Positions 38,049 to 50,400 of a stretch of 64,000 bases of DNA are shown in pieces. Position numbers and translations under genes: made by a program. The stretch is taken from positions 10,271,386 through 10,335,385 of the forward strand of contig NC_135228.1 in the NCBI RefSeq assembly GCF_052324685.1, in the 5' to 3' direction. The notes beneath the pieces were generated by a model. It worked only from the letters and a program-made list of their open reading frames with translations, was not told where the DNA came from and made no database searches. Position 1 is the first letter of the stretch. Every line of letters starts with the position of its first letter. The stretch is from Brachyhypopomus gauderio (Eukaryota > Chordata > Actinopteri > Gymnotiformes > Hypopomidae).

Positions 38049-38508
38049 CTCTTTCTCTCGCTGCGTTGTGTCGGATCCCCTGCAGCTGCTCGTGTTTTAA
38101 GACGATGAGGCGATTTCTACATCAATTAGTTGGTCTTGTGGGTGGTGAAAGAAGACACAATGCGCTAATTTTCATCCGTCGACGGTCTTTTTCGAAGAGC
38201 ACTACCTGATTTGGTGTCTTCGTGAAGAAACACGTGGTCGGATAGGCCCGAGTCGTGTGTGTGAGACAAATGGGCAGGTAACTGTTGTTTATTCACGTGT
38301 TTGCTTGAGTTATATCGGATGCATTTTATTTATGCAGGTTGTTTATTAAAATGGTGTTTTTTTTTGTCAGGAATGAACAGAAACGCCCGCGCCAGCAGGC
38401 CTAGCGAGCACGTTGCCTGTTGGTCTTCGAGGAAGAGGAGCTGTACTCGCTAACTTGGCACATCAGTAGGGTGAGCGCTTAAAATCTGTTGAAAAACCTG
38501 ATTACTTA

Positions 38509-38588
38509 TGTTTCAATGATGAAAACCTCGAATAGGAAGTGCCGTCTTATGCGACAACTGACGATATTGTTTTACTATTTATCTGAGA
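38509..38588 (+). ncRNA. Box C/D snoRNA, SNORD49-like
   Basis: It has a C box ATGATGA at 38516-38522 and a D box CTGA at 38583-38586, lying in intron 2 of the host gene. The inner stretch AATAGGAAGTGCCGTC followed by GCGACAACTGACGA matches my memory of SNORD49 (AATAGGAAGTGCCGTC...GCGATAACTGACGA). That snoRNA guides 2'-O-methylation of 28S rRNA in vertebrates. Ends are approximate. Confidence 0.78.
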
Positions 38589-38749
38589 GATTAAACTAAA
38601 TGTAGTACAGTGACGCCCTGCAGTGTTTTGTGTAAAACATCTTGCTTGTTACTCCCTAGGAATTACGCTGTGCCTGGTGTTTGGATCAACCGTTCACGGA
38701 CCCGTAATGAGGCGAGTATAGAGGATATGGCTGTGGGAATGTTGGGTTG

Positions 38750-38830
38750 GTGTGATGATGAAACCCAAACTGAAATTTAGCTGGAATTACCGGCAGAATG
38801 TTTGGTGGTGATCGTCGGTTTTCTGAACAC
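38750..38830 (+). ncRNA. Box C/D snoRNA, SNORD65-like copy 1
   Basis: C box GTGATGA at about 38752-38759, D box CTGA at 38823-38826, in intron 3. The guide TAGCTGGAATTACCG is complementary to 18S rRNA CGGTAATTCCAGCT and is followed by GG and a CAGA D' box. Counting five bases upstream of D' pairs the snoRNA A with the U of GGU in the 530 loop, which is human U627, the known SNORD65 target. A C'-like TGGTGATC follows. Confidence 0.85.
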
Positions 38831-38989
38831 TTGAGGGAATCCTTAGCCAAGTATTTATGTATTTGTTGCCCATTTGTAAAGGTTTTAACAAGGTTTTATC
38901 TTTTACAGGTTTCGTCAATGAGCACCATGTATGCCTAGGTTAGTGTACAAACCCTTAAGACTGGACATGGATTCAGTCCGTCATTGTAA

Positions 38990-39068
38990 CCTTTATGATG
39001 AAATTAAACTGAGTAGCTGGAATTACCGGCAGATTGTTCAGTGTTGAATCTCTGTTTTTCTGACTTGG
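38990..39068 (+). ncRNA. Box C/D snoRNA, SNORD65-like copy 2
   Basis: C box TATGATGA at 38994-39001, D box CTGA at 39060-39063, in intron 4. It carries the same guide, AGCTGGAATTACCGG followed by CAGA, as copy 1, hence the same predicted 18S site (human U627). Flanks and the second half differ from copy 1, so it is an old duplicate, not a recent tandem copy. Confidence 0.85.
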
Positions 39069-39746
39069 GAAGCATATTGACACATGATGTATAAGCACAT
39101 CAGAGGTCCATGTAGATAACCATCCCACCATTTTCCATTCACCAGATACCAAGATGTTGAAACAGACCTATGAAGATCATGACTACAGAAGTTGCACTGT
39201 CCGAGTGTTCATGTTTTGTAATAAACTACTCTTGACTGTTAGATTATTTGCTTGAATAAAGTTTTACATTATAATTCTATTGTCTGTTCTTGAGATTGTT
39301 CACCCAAATGAAAAAAAAAATGCAGATGGGGTGGTCTTTCAGAGGTTAATCGTGTCCAAGTAACTTTTATTTTATTATAGAGCACTGTTAAGACAAGTAG
39401 CAGCATCTGTCTTAAACAGTTGGTGCTTTTCAGCCACATGCTAGTCCTGAGATTATATAGCATGCTTAATAAGATTGCTGACAGTATGCAAGTGATGGAA
39501 AACAGTATAATTCCTTGACTTGCCAAAACAAAACTATTCAGGACTTGGCCAACCTGAACCTTTCTTTTATTTAACATAAGATGCACACATTTCTTATTGT
39601 ACAGGGGACAATAAATGGTGCTGACAGTCTTTGGGCAAGTTAACTTGCAACTCAGCTGGACCTTCCACCATTTTTTGTAATTTTTATTTTTTATTTTTGG
39701 CGTGGTCTTCTAATCACCGGTCTTGTCCTGCTCAGCAACACAGCTG

Positions 39747-42717
39747 CTAATCTTCCTCCTGTTCGATGTAGGCCTTTGCAGCCGAACGAGCCATCTGCCG
39801 GGCCAGGAATCTCTCCCTGGCAGAGTTCACAGTCTGGTCACTACTGCGCTTTGCAAATTTGCTAGGCTCCGTCGCCACCTCAGCTTGGGAGCCATTTTCC
39901 TCCTGCTCATCCTTCTTGTCCTCATTGTCTTGGCTCCTCTCTTCCTTCTCCTTTTCCACACCCCTGCCTTTCGCTCCATCATCTGTTCTGTGGCATTCTC
40001 GCTCTTTGTGCCTCTGCCGCTCCCCGTTCCTGTCGCGGTCCCTCTCTTTTGGACTGCCGTCGCCTCTGTTCCTCTTCCTGTCGTCCTTCTCTTTGTCTTG
40101 TTCACGCTCTTTTCTCTCTCGCCGCCTGTCCTCGTCCCTCTCGCTGTGGCGGTCTCTGTCCCTCCTGTGGTCCCTGTCCTCTTTCTGTTGGCCCTGCCTG
40201 TCTCTCTCTCTGTCCCTTCCCCTGTCCTTCTCTCTCTCTTTGTGGCCCCTCTTTTCTTTCTCTTGTTTCGTCTCCTCCACTTGATCATCAGCGCTGCCAG
40301 AGGAAGGAGACCTCTGGCGGTAGTGCCGTTTGGAGTGGCTGCTGCTGCTGCCGGTCTTGCTGAATTCTGATTTTGAAGCTCTGTTGTCATCATCACTGTG
40401 TGGCTCTGCTTCACTGTCACTTGCTGGTGGTTTTTTAATAGTCGTTTTTTGATCTTTTGATTCATCCTTCCTGTAAGTGTAGTTGTACAGAGTTCCATCG
40501 AGTTACACTGGATTGTACAATGTATCTTACACATAATATTCAGTATGTAGCAACAAAGTTTCAGTAAGTCATATTGGTTTTATGCATATAAGCATTCAAG
40601 CAACAGCACTTTACTGAGTATCAAATGCCTTTTTCCATATCTCACCTCTCAGCACACCGATCAGGAAGAGTCTCTTCTCCCACAGTCTGATTCAAAAGGT
40701 GTCTGTAAAATCCACTCAAGTCTTTTTGCTTCTTCACATCCAAGGCAGCTAGAAAAAAAAACAACAGTGCTCTCCTAATTCATGCCTTTATCTTCCACAC
40801 CTACAGAACATCTCTGAACAGGTGTAACACCAATGTTCAGAATGACTTGTATTCATTTACTGTAAACATAACACTACTGCAGTCTAAGCATGTATGTGAA
40901 AGTGTTCAAGACCATTTTATGGTAATAATGCACTTGAATACAGATGACGACTCTGGTTGATGTTCAAGAAACCAGGATTTGTGAAGACACTGAAGAGCTT
41001 CGCAGCAGTCTGAATGGTTTAGTGGGGACGTACCCTCCATCTCTGCGGCAATCCTTTCTTTCTCCAGCTCCTCCTGTCTCTCCTTGAGCTTCTGCCTATA
41101 GGCTGAGGTGACGTACGCTTCTTTATCGGCAAACTTCTCGCCCTCAGCCTCTCTCTCCTTCTGAATCTTTCTCTCGTCACGTCGCTCCTGCTCCTTCTTC
41201 CTTTCTTCCACAGCGCGCATTAGCTGGTTTATGTACTTTGGCTGAAAAAATACATCAGCTCTGTATTGTCTTCTTCAGTTTAACCGGTACAATGCTAGTA
41301 CAAACAGCCACCTTTGTTTGTAATATGTGGTACTGATAGAATTAATGTGAATAAGGGATTTCCATGGATAGTCTACATCAGAATGCAAACTGTATGTATG
41401 TATATATATAAAAAGTTAAAAGTATAAAAATATTTAGGTACTCTGTGAACACAAATAATCTACTTTCCCTACTAAGCTTAAATTACAAAACACACCAAAC
41501 ATACCTTTCTGTCAGCACCGCCTAGCAGTTTCTTATTGCTCTCAAGTCTTTGTTTCTGGATGTCATCATACACATTGTCATACTCATAAACACTGCTGTC
41601 TTCCTCCAGTGCCTTCTGCATCTCAAGACGGGTCTGACATACGTAGCCAAAATAAATGGAATAAAGTTAAGTGAACAGATATATTGGGGGAGGACAGGAC
41701 ATGTGTACTGTGGTTTGGCTTCTCCAAATTCATATTCTTACCTGCTTCATCATCTTCTTCTTGATTGCTTCCTTCTGCAAACTCTCACCAACAGAGGTCT
41801 GTGATTAAAATAATTTGTTAACAATTCTTACAACAAAGTCAGCATATGAAGATTTCCAAAAGAATAAAAAAGGAATATTGAAGGATTACCTCATCATCAG
41901 AGTCATCCCCAAATATAGAAGGTCGTGGGATTGATGCAGACTTTGATGAGCTTTTATTGGGTAAAATGAGCCCATATCTAAATATGAAATATAGCGTGCA
42001 TTTTTAAATCAACAAATGAACCATATTAAAAAGCATGTATTTACACAAGTCGTTTGTTTTGTTACTCTCAGTCCACTCTCTCTAGTCTACTTTTTTTGGT
42101 TGACAGTAATTTTGAAATCGCCTTTTAGATCCATCTAGCTATGACTGAGATGTTCATTTCGTGATTGTAGACTGAAACAAAACAAACCACCGAGCATATC
42201 AAAGATATCTAGCTAGGAAATTACAAATTCAAATGCTTGATTCAAGTTGCTTAGTGTTTGCTAAATAGCATGGGATGCTAGTCACACAATAACCATTTTG
42301 AAGTCAGCCAAATGTCTTTTTACTTAAACATTTCCTTATATATTCTTATGAAATACAAGAAACAAATTCAGATTAGTGAAATAGACTTCGTTAGGGGGAT
42401 AAATCTCTTGACAGTGTGGTCGCTTTAAATGTGTGGAAGCAAAGTGAAAACATCACGCAGGCTAGCTGGCCAACATGTCCACACGCAGTCGTGTTTCCAG
42501 TCGCTAGTAGCTTAGGTTTTGTTAGCAATTTTGGCTAACGTTACAACAAGTTGTCAATGTATTTTTTTATGGCAAGCAATTATCTTAATAAAGTGTCTGT
42601 GCAACTAGCAGTGAACAAATGAACAAGGTGATCTCAGACATAGCCAGAACATTTCACTGTCATTTACTGATATTTATTAACGTTAGCTACTCACTGTTTA
42701 CTGCCGGAGGTTGCCAT
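39747..42717 (-). CDS. nsrp1: Nuclear speckle splicing regulatory protein 1
   Basis: Seven coding exons (complement): 42695-42717, 41890-41977, 41742-41798, 41505-41633, 41034-41241, 40646-40748, 39747-40470. They join in frame to 443 residues. The N-terminus reads QYGLILP and then SIFGDDSDDE. A charged coiled-coil region follows, with EYDNVYDDIQKQR and DKEAYVTSAYRQKL. Next is KKQKDLSGFYRHLLNQTVGEE, a mostly Lys/Arg/Asp/Glu tail, and the conserved end SKFAKRSSDQTV then ARERFLARQMAR. These blocks match vertebrate NSRP1 (CCDC55), which acts in nuclear speckles to regulate alternative splicing. The protein is somewhat shorter than human, mainly in the charged tail. The last exon encodes most of that tail and creates spurious long frames on the opposite strand. 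It lies head-to-head with ssh2, about 1.75 kb apart, and tail-to-tail with the snoRNA host. The first coding exon is only 23 bases. Confidence 0.95.
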
Positions 42718-44472
42718 CTTGCCTCCGAGAATATCTGAGAATATTAAAACGGAGATTCGTTAAAATGACATCAGAAAATATATACAAATGTATATTACAT
42801 TTTACAATTCAGACAATAGTGAAAAATAATCAGTTGAAATATATTTACAGGAGCTGTAGCAAAGTTCGACGCAAAGAAAATGTTGTGAAAATGCCAAGAG
42901 TGATCGAATGATTTTGAAATGGGGAACTAATGAGAATCAATGGTCAACACTTGGTATATATTGGTAAGGTAGCTAGGTTTAAATTAAAATAATAATAATA
43001 ATCATAATAGCGTTATAATTAGATGGCTTTATTGTTAATCAAAAGAGCGGGTAACGTGTTTATCTTTAGCATGTAAAAAATACAGAAGTCTAAGGAAAAA
43101 GGTTGCAAACTGGTGACTCTTTAAACTGCCAATATCGCCACCAGATGGCGGCAGTTCTCTGTTGCAATGACTAGCCACGCATCGCCATGAGCGTCAAAGA
43201 AGACGAACTGCTGCCTTGCGTTTGTATGCGGCATGCGGCCTAATACAAAAAGATTATCTAAATGAATGAACCGGCGAATAAATATATACACTGATAAAAA
43301 AGCAGCCGCACTATTTTAACCTGAGTTAGGATGTAGTTAACTAAGAATGTTTTAATTGAATTTAAGTCAGGAATGTTATACCTATGCCCACTTCCTACTT
43401 GATTGTGGGTAATATTCATGTGGACAGAAGAAATCTTTTCAGAACCCTTTCCAGTCTGATGAACTTTTATAACAACAGTTAACCAAGGCATAATTATTAT
43501 GGTTATTTTGGAGTATCTAAATCTCTGTTCAACGACATATTATTTATGGAAAGGAGAAATTTGGAATTTGATTAATTCTGATTCAGACTTACATGTAGGT
43601 TATTTTCCATTTTTCCGACCCTTTTTAAAGCAAATAAACATTTGGAAATTCTTTCCTTTTGTAGCCTCAATAGTAAACCCAAACAATGTTATCCACATCA
43701 TACTCCTAATCTTATCTCCTTTCCTCTCTACTAATCCCAGAGAGTTGTACACTATTCAGGATGACCGATAGGCCTACATAAGCGTTCACGTTCAGTCTTT
43801 AGTATTCCCTGAATGAATCAAACTATGGAGTATTTTCCGAACCCTTTGTCACCTAGATATGTTATACGGAGAGTGAAATAACACTAGCTATAGCAAACCT
43901 ACATAACTGCTGTGATAAGTGTGACTATAACTGTGTAGATAGCTTTTTAAGGGTGATGCAGTTTACGATAGGGAAACAGACACTGTGTTTCCTGTCAACA
44001 CAGACTGAAATGGCTGGTGACTACATTTGGGTGGGGGGGGGGGGGGTTGCGTGTTTGTTTGCCATCCTAATTTTTACCATATAGCCTACATATGACACCA
44101 ATCATTACTCACAATTATTGAATCTTCCATTGCATGGACTATAGGCTAACAATATTTTTTATTGAAACTGAAGGTGTAGCTTATATTGGGACTATTCAAA
44201 ATATGTAACTTCATATTTAAACGTGTTCATACACAATGCGTTTGTTGCTGTACGACGAATCTAGTTCAGCGCAGAACCTACAGTTGGTAGTTACAGGCAA
44301 CTAAGGCTTGACAGCTGGCGGTTTGGCGCATGCGCAGATTAATCGTACAGAGGAAGCGATATAGCAGTAGCAACGGACGAGCTGAATCCGCTCGCAGCTG
44401 ATTTGTCTTGACACAATTATGTCTGCCTCGCCGACACCAATTTTCCTCAGGTATCCGTTTCCCGGAGCCTGA
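42718..44472. promoter_or_regulatory. Divergent promoter interval of nsrp1 and ssh2
   Basis: The two genes face away from each other across 1.75 kb. Sequence next to the nsrp1 start (42700-42780) and next to the ssh2 start (44220-44480) is likely promoter. A G-run of about 15 bases lies at 44032-44046. No other gene seen, and transcription starts cannot be fixed. Confidence 0.45.
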
Positions 44473-47400
44473 ATGGCGTTGGTAACAGTACAGAGGTCGC
44501 CTACTCCAAGCGCAACATCCAGTCCTTGCGTTTCGGTGAGTAATTCTCATCATTTCTGTGTTCTTTACCCCTACACCTTCCCTCGCGTCGGTAGTTTTTG
44601 GGCTCATTTCCGCTTTTTTCCTCTAGTCCATTATCCCTAAGCAACACGCATGCGTGAAATATTGCTTCGGAATTAAATTGTTCAAATAAAAAAATGTTGA
44701 ACGCAGCCGGTTCTGTAGGTGTTGTGAGAAGATACAGTACATCCACAAGGGCCTGTCCGACTTTAAGAACAGGTTGAAAGTGACAGCGGCGCCCTTGCAC
44801 TGTGGATCAAATGCTCTACGTTAGTAGGCACTTTACTGGGCATGTTACAGCGACTGTCTTGTCCATCTTGTGCAGTGGTTTCTGAGTGAATGAGATTTTT
44901 AAAGATGTATTATAACACAGTGGACTGTGTCTTGTAAGGAATGTGTCGTGTGAATATGGGTGTTGGTAAACTCCAGGCCTATAGGCCAAACCTACATCTG
45001 TTTTGTAAAAAAGCAGTAAAAAAAATCACTGTTTTTGGCGAGAGAAACAGTTTTGACGAATAACTGTACAAGTGTAAATTTTTATCACAACAGGATAATG
45101 TCATAACATCTGAGATCATTTTTCAGTAGGTTAATACAATGATGTGACTGTGGCAGCAACACAAAACATAAGCACATAAAATAAATATGTTGTAACCCAA
45201 ACACAGTCTTGATGAAAGTCTGGTGAAGAATAGAGCTTTCTGTTGTCACTCTGAATTTACAGTATGTGTTGGCTTGCACTGGAGTATCGTGTGTTTGTTA
45301 GCCTATATCAGTGTTGATGACAGTTAATTAAGATTGACTGAGTTTAGTTAAACTGAAACAAAATCCAAAACACTTGTCTGTAATACAAACTGTGTGAATC
45401 CATGGCTACTGCTTATATGCACGTTGGCTTGGATCATTTGGCATTAACGGTCTATCTGAAATGCAAAAAAACAAAACTAGCTACATTCAGCTTATGCCTC
45501 AGGTGTCATGTGACTTTGGCAAGATGTCTAAGATGTGAAGTGATATTTTTTATAGCTGAACATGAATCTTTATCTGACCAGTTGCATTAGGAAGTCAGTG
45601 TTATGTTTTGGTACTCAAACTAGAATATAACTAGTACAGCATTTCAATTGAACATGTTGACAGATTTTCATAATGCAAATCAGTGTTTTAACTATGGTAT
45701 CGTTTGGTGCCACACGCAAATACATAACATCGATTTGTTGTTTCAGCAGGGAGGTACACATAATTTAATGTATTTAACAGACTGTATTTTATTGCTGAGG
45801 CAAAATGTAATAACACTTTTATATAGGCTTCTCAGTTTTAAAATGACCATTAATCCATTTTGGTACACTCATTCACATTTTCATAAAACTGTGTTGGGTA
45901 TTGGTGTAGTTTACAGCTCACATCTCAAATTATGCGACCAAGGTGTGAGAAAACAAACATCGAAACTATATTTTAGCATATTGTGGTATCATTTCCTGCC
46001 TAGTTATATAAAGATATTTGGATTTCATTTGTCAGTGTGTTAAAATAGCAAACATAGTGTCTAGATGTTATGATCTGTTTCGATCAAATCTTGTTGAATT
46101 CTGGTATTTATTCTTTGAAGGGCTTTATATACTGCTACATAAGCCATAGCAGATATATATGATATATAGTATGAAGTAATATGTCAGATTTAATAATTGA
46201 ATGTTGACTAATTCACTAACAAAACAACTATACTGCTAAAACCATTCTGTCACCAGCAATTGACAAGTAAGTTCATGCAAGCAAGTTCTTTTACAAATGG
46301 AAATGTATGTGTAACACCATGTTAATGACTTTACAGGAAATGGGTTGCAAATACCTACTTCCCACAGAACACTCTGTCAAGTCTTTGTGTCATGTCCTTC
46401 AAAAAAACAAAACAACAGAGTGGTTTCCCCACAAAGTTTGACATTAAAATCGAAAGTTCACCTAAGGTTAAAGAGGTGGACAATTGCCACATCACCTTTT
46501 GAAATGTAGATGTGGCCTTTGTACACTCAACATTTATGGAGGTTTTGTATGTAAAGTACCCTTATAAGGAGCTTTGAAAGCTGCCTCATAGCTATTAAGC
46601 ACCATTAGCAACACTGATATTAAAGGTAAAAGACAAAATTAATAAAAAAGTACAAATGAAGACATCATAGTCTTAAGTCAGATAATATACACCATGGTAG
46701 TCATAAATACAGAATATTACACGATATGGTCAATTATTTCTCTTTTCCTCAGCCTTTTCCAAGGGATGTTGCTTTCTGCTTAGATGTAGTAACTCTAGTA
46801 ATATACAAGTTGTGACTGAAATTCCAAAATATTGTTTGCTACCCTAATTTATGAGCAGACCAAGTAGGTTCTTTGTGCAAGTGTCACATGTTTATATTTA
46901 TGTAAATGGTTGCATTTTTTTCCATTAGGAGTCTGGCAGTGGAGAGGATGACCGCAGATCTCAACCCAGAAGGTAGAAGAAGCTCTCTTTTGAGTCATTT
47001 TTGGTGCAGTGTTGATGAAAGCTTCCTTTCTCTTACGATACATTCACAGCAGCTTTGCTGCACATTTTCACAATAGTCATGTTTCTTTTGTGGGAACTTA
47101 GGACCCAACTACCTATAAGCAGCAGTTCTCCTTTCTCATGCACCTGATAACACTGCAGTGGGGTGGATTGGAGATTTATTGGATTATAGCTCTCAGGCAC
47201 TAAAACCATAAAAGGTGAATGTTCCATTTTGGCCAATTGCTTCAGATTTCTGATAGAGAAAATGTGACCAGGGTCACAAAAAATGCTCTATTCAAGCCAC
47301 ATTTTTTTTTAATTATAGATCACTGCAAACTCTGATCGCCTCAAAATCCTTTGTCTATTCTCTTATGGTGACACAAAGACATTTTTCAAAGGTTTATTTC

Positions 47401-50400
47401 AATGGTTATGGTAAATAAATATATAGCACAATGTCACAGCAATTCCAGTTTTCAAATCATATTAAACAATTTATGACATTCATATGTTTGGCTTCACTTC
47501 AGTACATAACTTGCACCTGTCAATTCAATTTGTTCTTCCTTTCAAAAAGGGACATTAGTAAATCTATAGACCGTTGCTGTCTAGTTAGAAGAGAACCTGA
47601 CCCGTAGCTATTGTCTGATTTATAATGCTATTCTAAAATGCCATTGGACCTCAGGCTCCTGTATTGAAGTAAAAGATCAGAGGTATTTTCCTCAGAGCAG
47701 TGACATCACAAAAGGCTTGTGCTTCTATGCTGACCCTTGCTGCATTATCTTGCATCTATATTATGTCAGAGGACTACCCTCCTGGGTTGACTTATGGCTA
47801 CACTGAGCGAACAAGTCAAACCAGTCTAGTGCTTACTCAGGTTTCTTGAAACTGCTGTTAATTGAGAATTTCCTGCAGTCCGCAACTGACCTATTTCCTG
47901 AACCTCTTTAACCTATATGGGCATTCGTTTGATCAGAACAATTAATCAAGGGGTTACTGCAGGGTTTTCAAGACAATTCTGTACCTCTGTGAATGGGCTT
48001 TTAACCATATAACACAACCTTTTAAATCTATACACAATACACAACTGAAGAGATACAGAAAATAGATACACAGATGATGGAAAGTACAAATGTGCTAGCA
48101 AACACAAGTCACAACTAACTGCTAAATGGATATATGTTAACCAATCAGCACACTGAAAGACTGTCCGGTGCGGGCAGGGATGAGGAGGAGGGACCATGGC
48201 AGACTTTACAGAGAAGTCCATTGAGGGTAATGAAGGTCAGAGTAAAGCTTCTGGGAGATGAAGCCTCTATCAAGCTAGTAGATATTGGTGTGTGCAAGAG
48301 GGGTTTGTGGTAGGCACTACTCATTACATAGAGCAAGGTTTAATAGTAGCTCCCCAGTTACCATATAGACATGTCCAAGTAGATGTTGTTTTATGTTGTT
48401 ATTTTGACAAATAAGTCACTGTGGATTCAGTAGTGGTGACAGTGATTTCAGTATGTGTGTTTATTCCTGCAGTGGGACATTTTGTCCAGCAGAGGGGTCA
48501 GTGGAGCTTATGTCTGATGCAAATGCAGCATGATTGACTTTTGTAAAACTTTAAGAATGCACTACAAAGCCATGTTATGCTAAAGAGAAATGTACTCGGT
48601 GTGGCTTAGCAGTCCATAAAGAGCACATTTTTAATGAGGCTTGTGATGCTTGTCCATACTTATATTCAGAGGTGCAGTGAGTAGCACGAGTCAGTAGACA
48701 GTGCAATGACTTTTGATCAAAAGTCAAGATTTTTTTGGCATCACCTTTATAAGATTGACATCATCAAAGGTTTTTTACATACTGACTCAAGCAAGCATAA
48801 CTTTCTTTGTATCTTTTAGAAGCACCGTCTCTATAAAGAGACATTTCCTGATTGGTCATACAATCAGATCATGTTGAAACCCTAATTTGGTAGTCTCAGA
48901 AAAAAAAATCTTCAAAGCATCTATTACACTGAAGGTTAATACAGAGTAGCTGAAGTGATTTTTTAAAATGACTTTAAGATCCTTCTGGTGCGGCAGATAT
49001 CTCAAACTAAACTGATCTTTGTGGTCTTTTTCCCCCAAATTTCGTTTGAGTCTGTACATGCTGCTCTACTTTCACGTTGTTTCGTATGACGCATCTTGCG
49101 ACGTATCTTGACAACAGCATGTATTGAATGTTTATTACTCATCACTTTCTCTAGGAATACATTTCCGAATTTCTAATTCCAATTCCAACTCTAATCTGGT
49201 CCAATAGCATTGATCTGTTATGGGATATGGCACTTTCTTCTCACAGGTTCTCACTGCGAAAACTCACAAGACCTTGTTTAGGTACAGCAGTGAACACTAC
49301 CTCTTCCGCTCCATCATGGAGATGACCTGAGGACACTTGCATTAATTTTCCAGTGCAACATGGCTATACTCACCTTTTTGAAAATGGTTCCAGTTGCTAC
49401 TAGCCCCTAACAAACATCCATAACTCCCCAAAGCTTTCATAAGGTCTTCCTTACCTACATGAATAAACTCCACTCTTTACCTATAAACATCTTTAAACAT
49501 TGGTGTCATATGTTCACAGTGACATTTGGAATTCTTTGATATGCACCCTTCAAATTCACTTTACAACTACTATTGCCATACATGTGTAGCATAGTTTCAG
49601 TGCTTTGCACCCACATTTGGGAAGTGCTAGAAATGTTTAACACTTTACATGTCTAGCACACATTGTTTCAGTGCTTTGCATCCAGTGTTTACATGTTTGT
49701 GCATATATTTAGACGCTGGGTTGAATGCAGTAAGGTTTATTTAATAGTTAGAAGGGTTGTTTCCAGGCAGAGAGTGTATTTTTCACCTGTGTTATAATGC
49801 TTTCCTATGTCCACAAATTTGTATTGTATTAAATATTCTCAGGGCCTATCACAACTTGTGCTATGGGCCCTGTGGGATTGCAAGAGAAAATGTATGATTT
49901 GACCATTTGTGTCCAGTTCTGCTTATATTCTGGTATTACACGACAAAATCACATCAAGACTATTGCAAGCACGAGTTCATTTGGATAGTGAGTGTCCTAC
50001 GTGAGAATTTGTCCAGTTATAGCCCATTTTGGTGTCGCCATGGTACTGTTGATTAAACACCACATATGATTGGAGATCCATCCTGCCAGTCAATATTTTG
50101 TGTGTGGTAACAAGAGTTGTCTTAATGGGTTGAACCCTGTATGGTAAGGCATGATGTAATTTAGAGCAGGTTTATTTATGGACTGCTCATCCTTATTCTG
50201 ACCATGGTCTAATTGGCAGGCATAATTGCTGCTTATGTGTTTGTTTTACTACTTTTTAACTCAACATTTTTACTCCAATCACTGTTGAATGTAACTGGAG
50301 TCATGGTGTCCAAGTCCACTGTTTGTGTTGTACATCATATATGGTTTTCTCATTCAGGTTATATCACCACAGCTGAAATTTGCTGACATCGCCATGACGG

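Larger units (their letters stand above)
38049..39280 (+). ncRNA. snoRNA host gene, SNHG29-like, spliced non-coding
   Basis: Five exons with good splice signals can be drawn: about 38049-38277, 38371-38470, 38660-38704, 38909-38938 and 39146-about 39280. Two AATAAA signals lie near the end (about 39220 and 39256). The exons carry no long conserved frame. The start CTCTTTCTCTCG (38049-38060) is a pyrimidine tract as found at 5'TOP snoRNA host genes. Introns 2, 3 and 4 each hold one box C/D snoRNA at the usual distance from the acceptor; intron 1 (93 bases) holds none that I can see. Mammalian SNHG29 hosts SNORD49 and SNORD65, so gene content makes this its likely counterpart. Exon 1 start and the last exon end are estimates. 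It ends tail-to-tail with nsrp1. Confidence 0.75.

Noticed and set aside
37817-38209. 130-codon open frame (+)
   Set aside because: No family motif. It spans the AT-rich intergenic region and first exon of the non-coding host gene, whose splice structure and snoRNA cargo explain the locus better.
39723-40370. Long + strand open frames opposite the last nsrp1 exon
   Set aside because: Shadows of the charged, codon-biased nsrp1 tail. They are low-complexity Leu/Ser/Pro with no homology.
45648-46043. 131-codon frame in ssh2 intron 1
   Set aside because: AT-rich, with no family similarity or regulatory context.
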